DNA of 64,000 bases, taken from NCBI GenBank assembly GCA_964518215.1, contig CAZFFP010000009.1, forward strand, positions 1 through 64,000, read 5' to 3'. Source of the DNA: CAYSGX01 sp964518215 (GTDB lineage: Bacteria; Bacteroidota; Bacteroidia; Chitinophagales; CAIOSU01). This document shows, piece after piece, positions 27,805-36,718 of this stretch (its first letter is position 1; each line of letters starts with the position of its first letter). The notes under the pieces are model-generated. The model saw only the letters and a program-made list of their open reading frames with translations, searched no databases and was not told the DNA's origin. The position numbers were made by a program, and so were the translations under genes.

Positions 27805-29061
27805 TCAGGCAGAAGCATCAGAATAAACCTTGTGCCTTTTGGAATAATAAAACAGATAAATCGCCCAACCTAAAAAGGCGCTACCGAAACCGAGCAACAT
27901 AGGCGCATTAGGGCTTTGCTTCATTAAAAAACCACCCGCCAATGGCGGTATAGCCATTGCCAACGATTGAATAGATTGGTTGATGCCGATAACTTCGCCT
28001 TGCACATTATTGGCAGAATGGTTGGAGAGCATGGCTAATATATTAGGATAAGTCAAGCCTTGAAAAATAGTGAGTATAGGAATGAAAAAATAGAGCCATT
28101 GATGATTTTGCGGAACAGTAAGCAACAGATAGCTCACTGCAAAAAGTGGAATTGAAAACAACAAAACTTTTGCGGGCACTATAAAATGACTCACAATTCG
28201 AAGAAAAATGCCTTGACTCAGCGCTACACAAACTGCGAAATAGGCAATAAACAAACCCAACTGCATTTCGGCATAATCGAATTTCCTGATTAGAAACACC
28301 TGTATGAATTGCAGAAAAAATGCGAACCCGAAAGTGATGACGAATATTGACAGGAATAATAACCGCAGTTGTCGGTGATTGTATGCTTTCTGAATATTTT
28401 GAAGTCCACTAAGAAACTGAATGCTGTGTTCATTTCGCTGTTTCAAAGTTTCGGGCAGTTTGAAAAGTATAAACAGATAGTTGAGCAAATTCATAAAAGC
28501 GACAAACAAAAATGGCGTGGTATAATTAAACCACGACACATATTCAGGATTGGATAACACTCCGCTGATGAGCGCCCCAACTAAAAATCCGCTTCCGAAG
28601 GCAATACCCACTAAGCCGAAATTACGCGCCTTACTTTCATGAGTGCTGACATCTGCCAAAGCCGATTGCACTACGGGCAGCGTGCTGCCCATTAATCCGG
28701 CACCAATTCTCGAAAAAAACAATAAGCCTATGCTTTTATAATAAATACCTGCGGCAAATATCAGAAAGCTGAAAGTATTGACAATGCTTGCAAAAGTCAA
28801 CACCCGCCTTCTGCCCAAGCGGTCGGAATAAGCGCCCAAAAGTGGCGCGCCTAAAAACTGTGCAATGGAAAAGCAACCCAAGAGGTAACCATACATATCG
28901 GTGCGGTCGTCCATTGGAGTGGTATGGTCGAATAAAATGGTATTGGGACCTACAAAGAGTGGTGCAATAACGGGAAGTGCTACTCCCAATCCCATAAAAT
29001 CTATGAAGATGGTAATGAAAATGAGCGGTAAAGGATTCTTCGAGGTAGAAATTGCTCGCAT
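27805..29061 (-). CDS. MFS transporter, TetA/drug-efflux-like (418 aa)
   Basis: Twelve predicted hydrophobic helices with the MFS motif between helices 2 and 3 (GAYSDRLGRRRVLTF) and motif C-like SRIGAGLMGSTLPVVQ. Helix 1 (LPLIFITIFIDFMGLGVALPVIAPLF) matches the TCR/Tet proton-antiport branch. It probably exports a small molecule; the substrate cannot be named, and tetracycline should not be assumed. Monocistronic, 57 bases upstream of the DUF4249 gene in the same direction. Confidence 0.85.
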   Translation of the reverse strand: MRAISTSKNPLPLIFITIFIDFMGLGVALPVIAPLFVGPNTILFDHTTPMDDRTDMYGYLLGCFSIAQFLGAPLLGAYSDRLGRRRVLTFASIVNTFSFLIFAAGIYYKSIGLLFFSRIGAGLMGSTLPVVQSALADVSTHESKARNFGLVGIAFGSGFLVGALISGVLSNPEYVSWFNYTTPFLFVAFMNLLNYLFILFKLPETLKQRNEHSIQFLSGLQNIQKAYNHRQLRLLFLSIFVITFGFAFFLQFIQVFLIRKFDYAEMQLGLFIAYFAVCVALSQGIFLRIVSHFIVPAKVLLFSIPLFAVSYLLLTVPQNHQWLYFFIPILTIFQGLTYPNILAMLSNHSANNVQGEVIGINQSIQSLAMAIPPLAGGFLMKQSPNAPMLLGFGSAFLGWAIYLFYYSKRHKVYSDASA

Positions 29062-29372
29062 CCGATAGTTTTTCCAATTTGGAAGATAGGGATATTAACG
29101 GAAATTGCAATTATATTAGTTGGTTGAGAACTATTGTGGGTAAATATTCAGATAATGATTTTCTGATGATTAAAGTCACCTTTACCTTTAACCAATGTCA
29201 TGTCCTTCCTTTCAATATCAAAATATTTTTGTTGTGGAAAATTTTAAGTAAAAGTTCCCCTTGTTTTTTATCTATATGAATTACATTCACCCAAAATATT
29301 ATCAAGGTAGTTGTGTATGAGTAAGTCAAGCAACAATCGTCCCTCGCCACTCTACACCCGCCACTTAAAGCT
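29062..29372 (+). other. 311-base spacer ahead of the cbb3 oxidase operon
   Basis: Must hold the divergent promoters of the MFS gene and the cco operon. I looked for an FNR-type TTGATnnnnATCAA site and found only isolated half sites (for example ATTATCAAGG near 29300). No exact TAnnTTTG element is seen on the plus strand. Confidence 0.35.
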
Positions 29373-29546
29373 ATGAGCGCACTATTCGTCCTTATTCTTA
29401 TCAGCATGTTGGTAGCCGTAGGCTTTTTGGCTGCATTCATTTGGGCGGTCCGCAGCGGGCAAATGGATGATGATTACACACCTTCCGTCAGAATGCTTTT
29501 CGATTCAGAAATAAAATCAACTAAAACTAAAAAACGAACTCAATGA
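29373..29546 (+). CDS. ccoS: cbb3-type cytochrome oxidase assembly protein CcoS (57 aa)
   Basis: A tiny single-pass membrane protein: MSALFVLILISMLVAVGFLA, then AAFIWAVRSGQMDDDYTPS, and a short basic tail. The FIWAVRSGQMDDxxTP block is the CcoS signature. CcoS is needed to insert haem/Cu cofactors into the cbb3 oxidase. Its TGA stop (29544-29546) overlaps the ATG of ccoNO at 29543, so it is translationally coupled as the first gene of the operon. Confidence 0.9.
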   Translation: MSALFVLILISMLVAVGFLAAFIWAVRSGQMDDDYTPSVRMLFDSEIKSTKTKKRTQ

Positions 29547-31675
29547 GCCAAGTTGAAAAATTTCATTACGACAACAAAATTGTAAACGCTTTTGCTATCG
29601 CTACGGTAGTGTTTGGTTTGGTCGGCATGTTGGTGGGGCTGTTAGCCGCCATACAGATGTTTGCACCCTATTTCAATTTTGAGATTTCGTTTCTCACTTT
29701 CGGTCGTATTCGACCACTGCATACCAACGCGGTGATTTTTGCCTTTGTGGGCAACGGAATTTTCATGGGTGTGTATTATTCGTTACAACGGTTGCTCAAA
29801 GCGCGCATGTTTAACGACACCTTGAGTTGGGTGCATTTCTGGGGTTGGCAACTCATTATTCTTGCGGCTGCCATTACCCTGCCCTTAGGCATCACTTCAG
29901 GAAAAGAATATGCCGAATTGGAATGGCCTATTGACATTGCCATCGCTATAATTTGGATTGTTTTCGGCATCAATATGTTTGGCACTATTCTGAAAAGAAG
30001 AGAGCGCCATTTGTATGTAGCCATTTGGTTTTACATTGCTACCTGGTGCACCGTTACGGTGTTGCATGTGGTAAATTCCATCGAATTGCCTGTAAGTTTC
30101 TGGAAAAGTTATCCTGTGTATGCCGGTGTTCAGGATGCTTTGGTACAATGGTGGTATGGGCATAATGCTGTAGCATTCTTCCTCACTACACCTTACTTGG
30201 GTTTGATGTATTATTTCATTCCGAAAATTGTAAATCGTCCTGTATATTCTTATCGCCTTTCTATTATACATTTTTGGGCGCTCATCTTCATTTATATATG
30301 GGCGGGTCCTCACCATTTGCTCTATACTGCATTACCCGATTGGGCGCAGTCGCTCGGAAGTGTGTTTTCAATTATGCTTATTGCCCCATCATGGGGAGGC
30401 ATGATTAATGGCTTGCTTACTTTGCGTGGCGCATGGGACAAAGTAGTGGCGATGCCTGAATTGAAATTTTTTGTAGTGGCGCTGACAGCCTACGGTATGG
30501 CAACTTTTGAAGGACCTATGCTTTCCATTAAATCGGTGAATGCCTTTTCGCACTATACCGATTGGACCGTAGCTCACGTGCATGTTGGCGCATTAGGTTG
30601 GAACGGCTTCCTCACCTTCGCGGTATTGTATTGGCTCATTCCTAAAATCTGGCGCACCGATTTGTACTCCAAACGTTTAGCCAATATTCATTTCTGGATT
30701 GGAACCTTGGGAATTATCTTCTACGCTATTCCTTTGTATTGGGCAGGTATTGCTCAAAGTTTGATGTGGAAGGAATTTACACCCGATGGCTTTTTGAAAT
30801 ATCCCAACTTTCTCGAAACAGTTACGCAGATTTTGCCCATGTATAAAATGCGTGCGTTTGGCGGAGCACTGTTTTTGGTCGGTTTCATCATCATGATTTA
30901 CAACCTCATTAAAACAGCCAAACAGGGAAGTTTTCTGGCAAATGAAGCAGCCGAAGCGCCTGCACTTCCGAAGGAAATCAACGAAGCGAATCATAGCAAC
31001 AGACACTGGCACAGTTGGATTGAAAGACGACCCATGCAGATGTTGTTTTGGGCAACTATTGTAATACTTATTGGCGGCTTGGTGGAAATGATTCCGATGT
31101 ATGTGATTAAGTCGAATATACCCACCATCACTTCGGTAAAGCCCTATACGCCACTCGAATTACATGGCAGAGATATTTATGTAAGAGAAGGTTGTTATAC
31201 TTGCCACTCGCAAATGATTCGTCCTTTTAGAAGCGAAACCGAGCGCTATGGCGAATACAGCAAAGCCGGTGAGTTTGTTTATGACCATCCTTTCCAATGG
31301 GGTTCCAAACGCACCGGACCCGATTTGGCGCGCACCGGCACACCTAAACTTTACAAGCCCGATAGCTGGCATTTTTATCACATGATTGACCCTCAAAGCA
31401 TGTCGCCCGGCTCTATCATGCCGGCTTATCCGTGGTTGGCAGAAAACAAATTGGATTTGAAAATAACCCCAGCCAAAATAAGAGGCATGATGAAACTCGG
31501 TGTGCCTTATGAAGAAGGTTATGATGCCGTAGCCAACGATGATTTGAAAAAACAAGCAACCGCTATTGCAGATGGTTTAAATAAAAGCCGTATAGATATA
31601 TCATACGACCGCGAGATGATTGCGCTGATTGCTTATTTGCAAAGGTTGGGGACAGATATTGATGCAGAAGAGTAA
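29543..31675 (+). CDS. ccoNO: cbb3-type cytochrome c oxidase, fused CcoN-CcoO (710 aa)
   Basis: Subunits I and II are in one chain. Residues 1 to about 490 are the 12-helix haem-copper catalytic subunit (NAVIFAFVGNGIFMGVYYSL with the low-spin haem histidine region; WWYGHNAVAFFLTTPYLG and WAGPHHLLYTALPDWAQ with the Cu-B/high-spin haem histidines; HVHVGALGWNGF). From about residue 500 comes the membrane-anchored monohaem CcoO part (REGCYTCHSQMIRPFRSE with CXXCH, and an MPAYPWL methionine). It reduces O2 with high affinity and pumps protons. Such fusions are usual in this phylum. Confidence 0.95.
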   Translation: MSQVEKFHYDNKIVNAFAIATVVFGLVGMLVGLLAAIQMFAPYFNFEISFLTFGRIRPLHTNAVIFAFVGNGIFMGVYYSLQRLLKARMFNDTLSWVHFWGWQLIILAAAITLPLGITSGKEYAELEWPIDIAIAIIWIVFGINMFGTILKRRERHLYVAIWFYIATWCTVTVLHVVNSIELPVSFWKSYPVYAGVQDALVQWWYGHNAVAFFLTTPYLGLMYYFIPKIVNRPVYSYRLSIIHFWALIFIYIWAGPHHLLYTALPDWAQSLGSVFSIMLIAPSWGGMINGLLTLRGAWDKVVAMPELKFFVVALTAYGMATFEGPMLSIKSVNAFSHYTDWTVAHVHVGALGWNGFLTFAVLYWLIPKIWRTDLYSKRLANIHFWIGTLGIIFYAIPLYWAGIAQSLMWKEFTPDGFLKYPNFLETVTQILPMYKMRAFGGALFLVGFIIMIYNLIKTAKQGSFLANEAAEAPALPKEINEANHSNRHWHSWIERRPMQMLFWATIVILIGGLVEMIPMYVIKSNIPTITSVKPYTPLELHGRDIYVREGCYTCHSQMIRPFRSETERYGEYSKAGEFVYDHPFQWGSKRTGPDLARTGTPKLYKPDSWHFYHMIDPQSMSPGSIMPAYPWLAENKLDLKITPAKIRGMMKLGVPYEEGYDAVANDDLKKQATAIADGLNKSRIDISYDREMIALIAYLQRLGTDIDAEE

Positions 31676-31965
31676 TGTCGAATCACGATAGGCGATATTC
31701 GACCGCTTTGCCTTGCGAGAAAAAAGTTAGAGTTTGAAAGTTATAAGGTTATAAAGTTGTAAGGTAGAAAGTAAAAAAAAAAATTATTGCCATCTGCTTT
31801 AGTTGACGGGCTTGAAATTTGAAAAGTTAACTATTCAAGCTATGAGTAAGGGCAAGGAACCATGAGTATGATTCAATAAGTTAGATTGAAGTCAAAATGA
31901 ATGAAAGAATTAAAAAAAAAAACATGTCGAAAATCGAATAACCGAAAATCTAAAATGAAAAATCC
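31676..31965 (+). repeat. 290-base repeat-rich spacer between ccoNO and ccoQ
   Basis: Starts right after the ccoNO stop with GTCGAATCACGATAGGCGA and a GACCGCTTTGCCTTGCGA block, then AGTT-type heptamers (31727-31772) closely similar to those at 22485-22525, and ends with TCGNANA-type repeats (31926-31950) 16 bases before the ccoQ ATG. No gene found. Confidence 0.65.
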
Positions 31966-32157
31966 ATGTATAAAGACGTGCTTCGTTCCATAGAAAACAT
32001 CAGTATGTTTCCGTTGTTTTCTTTCGTGTTGTTTTTTGTAGTGTTTCTGCTCATTATTTTGTGGGTGCTTACTTACGACAAGAAAACCATTGCCGAAATA
32101 GAACAACTTCCTCTAAATAATCATTCTCAGGAAACCAACGAAAACCTTAAACTATGA
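31966..32157 (+). CDS. ccoQ: CcoQ-like small subunit/assembly factor of cbb3 oxidase (63 aa)
   Basis: A single-helix membrane protein: MYKDVLRSIENISMFPLFSF, then a hydrophobic helix to ILWVLTYDKKTIAEIEQLPL. The YDKKxxxEIExLPL tail is characteristic of the short CcoQ-type ORF between CcoNO and CcoP in Bacteroidota. It stabilises the oxidase complex in the inner membrane. Its stop overlaps the ccoP ATG (ATGA). Confidence 0.85.
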   Translation: MYKDVLRSIENISMFPLFSFVLFFVVFLLIILWVLTYDKKTIAEIEQLPLNNHSQETNENLKL

Positions 32158-33101
32158 TACACCAGTTTTCAAAAAACAAAAACAACATGACGTTCAGATT
32201 TTTTACTACTGCACTGTTTAGTATCATTTCACTGTCAGTCGCAGCGCAAGAAGCCGCTCCCACTTTCATGGATAAAAACGAAACTACTCTGGCGCTCTAT
32301 ACCATTGTTATAGGATTGACATTGGTGGTGGTGATTGTGTTGACGCTCAGCTTTATGTTGCTTAATATGGCAAAAGCGATGTATCGCGATATGCTTATTG
32401 AAAAAGGATATTTGAAAGAAGAAACCGAAGAAGCACCGGCATGGGAAAATCAACTGATGCACTCGCTCACACAAGCCGTTCCAATAGAAAAAGAAGGCGA
32501 AATTGATTTAGGACATGAATATGATGGCATTCGTGAATTAGACAACCGCCTGCCTCCGTGGTGGGTTTGGATGTTTTACATTACCACAGCGTGGGCAATT
32601 GGTTACATGATTTACTACCATGTTTTGGAAAAAGGTCCCCTTCAAATTGAAGAATATGAAATAGCTATGGAAAAAGCCGAGTTGCAAAAAGAATCTTTTC
32701 TTGCCAAAGCTGCCGACCAAGTGAACGAAAATACTGTGGTGGCGTTAACTGCCGAAAGCGACATCAACAGAGGCAAACAACTATACACCATTAATTGTGT
32801 GGCATGTCATGGAGCATCGGGCGAAGGCACGGTAGGTCCCAACCTTACTGACGGATATTGGGTGCATGGTGGAGGTGTTAAAAATATTTTCAAGGTGATT
32901 AAATACGGTGTTCCCGAAAAAGGCATGATAGCCTGGCAAACACAATTGAAGCCTTCTGAAATACAACAGATAACCAGCTATATACTGACCTTGCAAGGCA
33001 CCAATCCGCCCAACGGCAAAGCCCCCGAAGGAACTTTATATGTGGAAGAAAAAGATGTGGAAGCAGCGAAGCCGGCAGAGAGTGAGGATAATGGAGCATA
33101 A
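32154..33101 (+). CDS. ccoP: cbb3-type cytochrome c oxidase subunit III, monohaem CcoP (315 aa)
   Basis: The frame starts at ATG 32154 overlapping ccoQ; a second ATG at 32187 (MTFRFFTTALFSIISL) also gives a good signal peptide. Two membrane helices follow (YTIVIGLTLVVVIVLTLSFM and PWWVWMFYITTAWAIGYMIY), then a c-type cytochrome domain with NCVACHGASGEGTVGPNLTD and the axial methionine in EKGMIAWQ. Only one CXXCH is present, while proteobacterial CcoP has two. It passes electrons to CcoO. Confidence 0.93.
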   Translation: MIHQFSKNKNNMTFRFFTTALFSIISLSVAAQEAAPTFMDKNETTLALYTIVIGLTLVVVIVLTLSFMLLNMAKAMYRDMLIEKGYLKEETEEAPAWENQLMHSLTQAVPIEKEGEIDLGHEYDGIRELDNRLPPWWVWMFYITTAWAIGYMIYYHVLEKGPLQIEEYEIAMEKAELQKESFLAKAADQVNENTVVALTAESDINRGKQLYTINCVACHGASGEGTVGPNLTDGYWVHGGGVKNIFKVIKYGVPEKGMIAWQTQLKPSEIQQITSYILTLQGTNPPNGKAPEGTLYVEEKDVEAAKPAESEDNGA

Positions 33102-33200
33102 ATACGATATTCGACTTTTCGACCGCTTTGCTTTGCGATTTTCGGCTGAAGCAATTCACTGTCGCATATCGAATATCGCGAAATCGAAAATAGAAAAATA
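33102..33200 (+). repeat. Palindromic TCG repeat between ccoP and ccoG
   Basis: The 99 bases consist of CGATATTCGACTTTTCGACC then GCTTTGCTTTGCGATTTTCGG, a short linker, and TCGCATATCGAATATCGCGA then AATCGAAAATAG. CGATATTCGA and TCGAATATCG are inverted copies. The right half is a degenerate 7-base array (TCGCATA, TCGAATA, TCGCGAAA, TCGAAAA). Confidence 0.7.
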
Positions 33201-34592
33201 ATGAACCCTGAATCATTCAGAGATAAAGTTTCGACCATAGACGAGCAGGGCAAACGGGTATGGGTATATCCCAAAAAACAAGGCGGAAGATTTTATAATG
33301 CACGCACATATATGAGTTGGGGCTTGCTGGCTTTTTTGTTTTCAGCGCCTTTCATTCACATCAACGGAAACCCGATAATGATGCTCAATGTGCTCGAGCG
33401 TAAGTTTGTCATTTTCGGTATTGTTTTTCTGCCTCAGGATTTCTTTCTGTTTGTGTTGGCAATGCTTTCGCTTTTTGTTTTCATTATTCTTTTCACGGTT
33501 GTTTACGGCAGATTATTTTGCGGTTGGGTGTGTCCCCAAACCATTTTCATGGAAATGGTTTTTCGCAAAATAGAATATTGGATTGAAGGCGATGCCGGAC
33601 AGCAACGCAAGCTGGCACAACAACCCTGGAACAAAGAAAAAATTTTCAAGAAAACCTCTAAGCAAATGATTTTCTTTTTGGTGTCCTTTGCCATAGCCAA
33701 CACATTTATGGCATACTTGGTAGGGCGCGAAACATGGCTCGATTTGGTTACTCATTCGCCCGCACAAAACCTTTCAGGATTTCTGAGTTTAGTAGCATTT
33801 ACCGGAGCATTTCATTTTGTGTTTTCATTTTTCCGCGAACAGGTTTGCACAGTAATTTGTCCCTACGGAAGATTACAAGGTGTATTGTTAGACCGCGATT
33901 CTATTGTTATTGCTTACGATAATGTAAGAGGCGAGCCGCGAGGCAAATTAGAGAAAAATGTCGCTGCCGAAAACCGCCAACATGGCGATTGTATTGATTG
34001 CACTTTGTGTGTGCAGGTATGCCCTACCGGAATTGATATTCGCAACGGCACACAGTTAGAATGTATTAATTGCACTGCTTGTATTGATGCCTGCGATGAG
34101 GTAATGGACAAAATTGAAAGACCCAGAGGATTGATTCGTTTTGCTTCGTTTAATAACATAGCTGAAGGCACACCGTTTAAAATTACTCCCCGCATAATTG
34201 CTTATTCTGTGGTGCTGACAGTGCTGTTGGGAGTGTTTGGTTTTTCACTCATAGGCAGAACCGATATAGAAACTACTATTTTGCGCACACCCGGCTCAAT
34301 TTTTAATGAAACTCCCGAAGGAAATATAGTAAACATCTACACCATTCAGGTTGCCAACAAAACATCGAACGACATACATTTCGAACTAGAACTGGTAAAT
34401 GCCGATGGAACATTAAAACTGGTGAAACAAGATAAGGTAGTGCCTAAACAGAATATTTTCGACAGCGCGCTGCTGATTGAAATTCCGAAAGAAAAACTGA
34501 CAGAACGAAAAAACAAAATCACCATAAAAGTGCTGCAAGAAGGAAAAGTGATTGATGAAGTGAAAACAACTTTTATAGGACCGGGGAAATAG
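33201..34592 (+). CDS. ccoG: cbb3 oxidase accessory protein CcoG, polyferredoxin (463 aa)
   Basis: A membrane ferredoxin-like protein implicated in Cu(II)-to-Cu(I) reduction during cbb3 assembly. Several membrane helices at the N-terminus include the CGWVCPQTIFMEMVFRKIEY motif; VCTVICPYGRLQGVLLD follows; two 4Fe-4S clusters are seen in DCIDCTLCVQVCPTGID and CINCTACIDACDEVM; the C-terminus is an Ig-like domain (from about residue 370). Length is normal. It belongs to the same operon. Confidence 0.94.
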   Translation: MNPESFRDKVSTIDEQGKRVWVYPKKQGGRFYNARTYMSWGLLAFLFSAPFIHINGNPIMMLNVLERKFVIFGIVFLPQDFFLFVLAMLSLFVFIILFTVVYGRLFCGWVCPQTIFMEMVFRKIEYWIEGDAGQQRKLAQQPWNKEKIFKKTSKQMIFFLVSFAIANTFMAYLVGRETWLDLVTHSPAQNLSGFLSLVAFTGAFHFVFSFFREQVCTVICPYGRLQGVLLDRDSIVIAYDNVRGEPRGKLEKNVAAENRQHGDCIDCTLCVQVCPTGIDIRNGTQLECINCTACIDACDEVMDKIERPRGLIRFASFNNIAEGTPFKITPRIIAYSVVLTVLLGVFGFSLIGRTDIETTILRTPGSIFNETPEGNIVNIYTIQVANKTSNDIHFELELVNADGTLKLVKQDKVVPKQNIFDSALLIEIPKEKLTERKNKITIKVLQEGKVIDEVKTTFIGPGK

Positions 34593-34889
34593 ATTTTTGA
34601 TTTCGGATTTGAATTGAAAATGTTGTCCCTACTGCGATGAGTAGGAATAAAGGGAGGGGGATGAGGCTGATGAAGTTTGAAAATTAAAACACAGTTCTTT
34701 GTCATGTTGAGCGAAGCGAAACTTCTAATCGTAAGAGCTTGGGTGTGGCAGAATCAATACTTAGATTCTTCACTTCGCGTGTTCCTACTCTACGCAGTAG
34801 GAACTCATAATGACAAAAAACATTGATTAAAACATAGTCGAGAATCGAACTGTCGCAAATCGCATATCGAAAAACTAAAAACATAAACC
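34593..34889 (+). repeat. 297-base composite repeat spacer between ccoG and fixH
   Basis: No gene. It holds GATTTNN heptamers (34594-34612), a TCCCTACTGCG/GAGTAGG mini-hairpin (34624-34648), an imperfect palindromic element from 34693 (TTTGTCATGTTGAGCGAAGC) to 34820 (CATAATGACAAA) with an inner hairpin GTTCCTACT/AGTAGGAAC, and a TCG array (34843-34870) just before the fixH start. The right end resembles the sequence before gltD, including ATGACAAAAA. Confidence 0.65.
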
Positions 34890-35327
34890 ATGAACTGGGG
34901 ATACAGAATTATCATTTTATACACATCATTTGTGGTATTTATGCTGGCATTAGTGAGTGTGGCTGTTAAACAAAATTTCGATTTGGTAGCGCCCGATTAT
35001 TACCGGCAGGAAATAGAATATCAGAGCAGAATTGACAACATCAACAATTCAAAAAAACTCTCCACTCCGCTCCAAATCGAATTGCTTTCGGAAGAAAATA
35101 TTCTGAACATCAGCTATCCCGAAGTTTTGCAAAACATCAGCGGAAAAATTCTCTTATATCGCCCTACCGATGCCAAGCAGGATATCACGATACCTGTGAA
35201 AGCAGATGAAAAATTTGTTCAGCAAATACCCCTAAACCAATTAGAAAAAGGCTTGTGGCGCGTCAAAATTCAATGGAAAGCCGATGAAGTGGAATATTAT
35301 AATGAAGAAGCAATAGTCTTGAATTGA
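34890..35327 (+). CDS. fixH: FixH-family cbb3 oxidase assembly protein (145 aa)
   Basis: An N-terminal membrane anchor (MNWGYRIIILYTSFVVFMLA) is followed by the conserved FDLVAPDYYRQEIEYQSRID block and a C-terminal beta-rich periplasmic domain ending KGLWRVKIQWKADEVEYYNE. FixH works with the CcoI/FixI copper ATPase to deliver copper to the oxidase. Length is typical. It lies between repeat spacers in the cco operon. Confidence 0.9.
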   Translation: MNWGYRIIILYTSFVVFMLALVSVAVKQNFDLVAPDYYRQEIEYQSRIDNINNSKKLSTPLQIELLSEENILNISYPEVLQNISGKILLYRPTDAKQDITIPVKADEKFVQQIPLNQLEKGLWRVKIQWKADEVEYYNEEAIVLN

Positions 35328-35410
35328 TTTACAATATTAGATTTTCGACCGCTTCGCTATGCGACAAGCCCATCGAAAATCTCATATTGTAAAGTCGCAC
35401 ATCGAAAAAT
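35328..35410 (+). repeat. Inverted repeat filling the fixH-safE junction
   Basis: TTACAATATTAGATTTTCGA at about 35330 and TCGAAAATCTCATATTGTAA at about 35372 are inverted copies with one mismatch, separated by CCGCTTCGCTATGCGACAAG. The spacer ends TCGCACATCGAAAAAT directly before the next ATG. No T-tract follows, so it is not a standard terminator. Confidence 0.7.
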
Positions 35411-36109
35411 ATGTTTTTATTCACCGCCTTCATATTCGGAATTGTGAGCAGCCTGCATTGCGGAGCCATGTGCGGACCGATTGCTTTGGCGTTGCCTTCG
35501 GCAGACAACCGCTTCAATAATTTTTTCGGAAAAACACTTTACAATGCAGGAAGAATTGTAACCTATATTTTGTTGGGCGGCTTGTTGGGTTTGTTTGGAA
35601 AAGGCTTATCCTTGGCAGGCGTGCAGCAAGGATTGTCTGTTGTTTTGGGAATAGCGGTTTTGTTGTTGGTGTTATTTTCTTACAATCCCGATATGCTGTT
35701 TAACAAAATTCCTGCCTTCAGAAATTTCCAAACATTATTAATTCGGCAGTTCGGAAAAATTCTAAAGAACCCTTCATTTGCATCCATGTTCACTGTGGGT
35801 ATGCTCAATGGATTGTTGCCCTGCGGAGTGGTTTACATAGCGCTTACGGGAGCTTTAGCCACCGGCAGCGCGACAAGCGGAATGCTTTATATGGCTCTGT
35901 TTGGCTTAGGCACTTTTCCTATGATGTTGTTTATTGCTTTGGCAGGTTCGGTAGTGAGCATTTCATTTAAAAATACTTTAAGAAAACTCACACCTGCCGT
36001 AATGCTTTTTTTCGCAGCCTTATTAATTCTTCGCGGGTTGAACCTCGACATTCCATACATCAGCCCTAAACTGAACAATGATGTAACTATGACCAAGAGT
36101 TGTCATTAA
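35411..36109 (+). CDS. Sulfite exporter TauE/SafE-type (DsbD_2) membrane protein, cytochrome oxidase maturation (232 aa)
   Basis: Six predicted helices. Conserved signatures are SSLHCGAMCGPIALALP at the N-terminus and GMLNGLLPCGVVYIALTGAL in the middle, the paired-cysteine halves of the DsbD_2/CcoH-like family. These proteins occur with ccoGHIS operons and are thought to help copper or thiol transfer to the oxidase. The C-terminus ends in TMTKSCH, a short possible metal ligand. Last gene of the operon; converges on the DUF4442 gene. Confidence 0.88.
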   Translation: MFLFTAFIFGIVSSLHCGAMCGPIALALPSADNRFNNFFGKTLYNAGRIVTYILLGGLLGLFGKGLSLAGVQQGLSVVLGIAVLLLVLFSYNPDMLFNKIPAFRNFQTLLIRQFGKILKNPSFASMFTVGMLNGLLPCGVVYIALTGALATGSATSGMLYMALFGLGTFPMMLFIALAGSVVSISFKNTLRKLTPAVMLFFAALLILRGLNLDIPYISPKLNNDVTMTKSCH

Positions 36110-36126
36110 CTTCTAAAAACTATCAG

Positions 36127-36642
36127 TTATTTTTTTCGGGCTTTAAACGACCAGGTGAATTTAAAACGAGCCACCGTAATGCCATCTTCTGAAATGCCGT
36201 TGGTAGAAACCGTTGCAGTTACAGGCTCTCCGCTAGTTTTTGCTTTTTCAACGGCTTCGAAAAGTAAGTGCCCCTCGTTACAAGTGAAGGTGGTAATGTT
36301 TTTTGCCATTTTGATAAACTCAGCTTCCATGTGAACTATTATCACCGCCACCGAAGTGCCTTCCACAGCCATCAGCGCTAAAGCGCCATTCGACAATTCG
36401 GCAGCCATGCTCAATGCAGCAAAATATGTAGAACCAAAAGGATTTCTGGTCATCCAGCCATAAGGAACGGTGGCGATGCAGTTGTTTCCATCTAAATGCT
36501 TAATGCGCATTCCCGAAAAGAAACCCAAAGGCAATCTCAGCAATAAAAAAAATCTGAACATGAAATTTCTGCTCAAATTATTTCTGAATTTTTCCTGCTT
36601 ATCTGTAAGTAATATTTTTTGAATGGAAGTTTCTGTAGTCAT
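36127..36642 (-). CDS. DUF4442 hotdog-fold protein (171 aa)
   Basis: A cytoplasmic protein of the DUF4442 (YiiD-C/thioesterase-like) family. Seen: GMRIKHLDGNNCIATVPYGW, RNPFGSTYFAALSMAAELSNG (the substrate-binding helix of hotdog thioesterases) and a terminal GITVARFKFTWSFKARKK strand. Possibly hydrolyses or binds acyl-CoA; the substrate is unknown. It interrupts what would otherwise be the interval between the cco operon and ccoI. Confidence 0.85.
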   Translation of the reverse strand: MTTETSIQKILLTDKQEKFRNNLSRNFMFRFFLLLRLPLGFFSGMRIKHLDGNNCIATVPYGWMTRNPFGSTYFAALSMAAELSNGALALMAVEGTSVAVIIVHMEAEFIKMAKNITTFTCNEGHLLFEAVEKAKTSGEPVTATVSTNGISEDGITVARFKFTWSFKARKK

Positions 36643-36718
36643 TCTGAAGATTTTTTATTTCAAATATCCGTAAAGTTCTTAAGAATTTAATAAACACATG
36701 AATGTCTTTGATATACGG

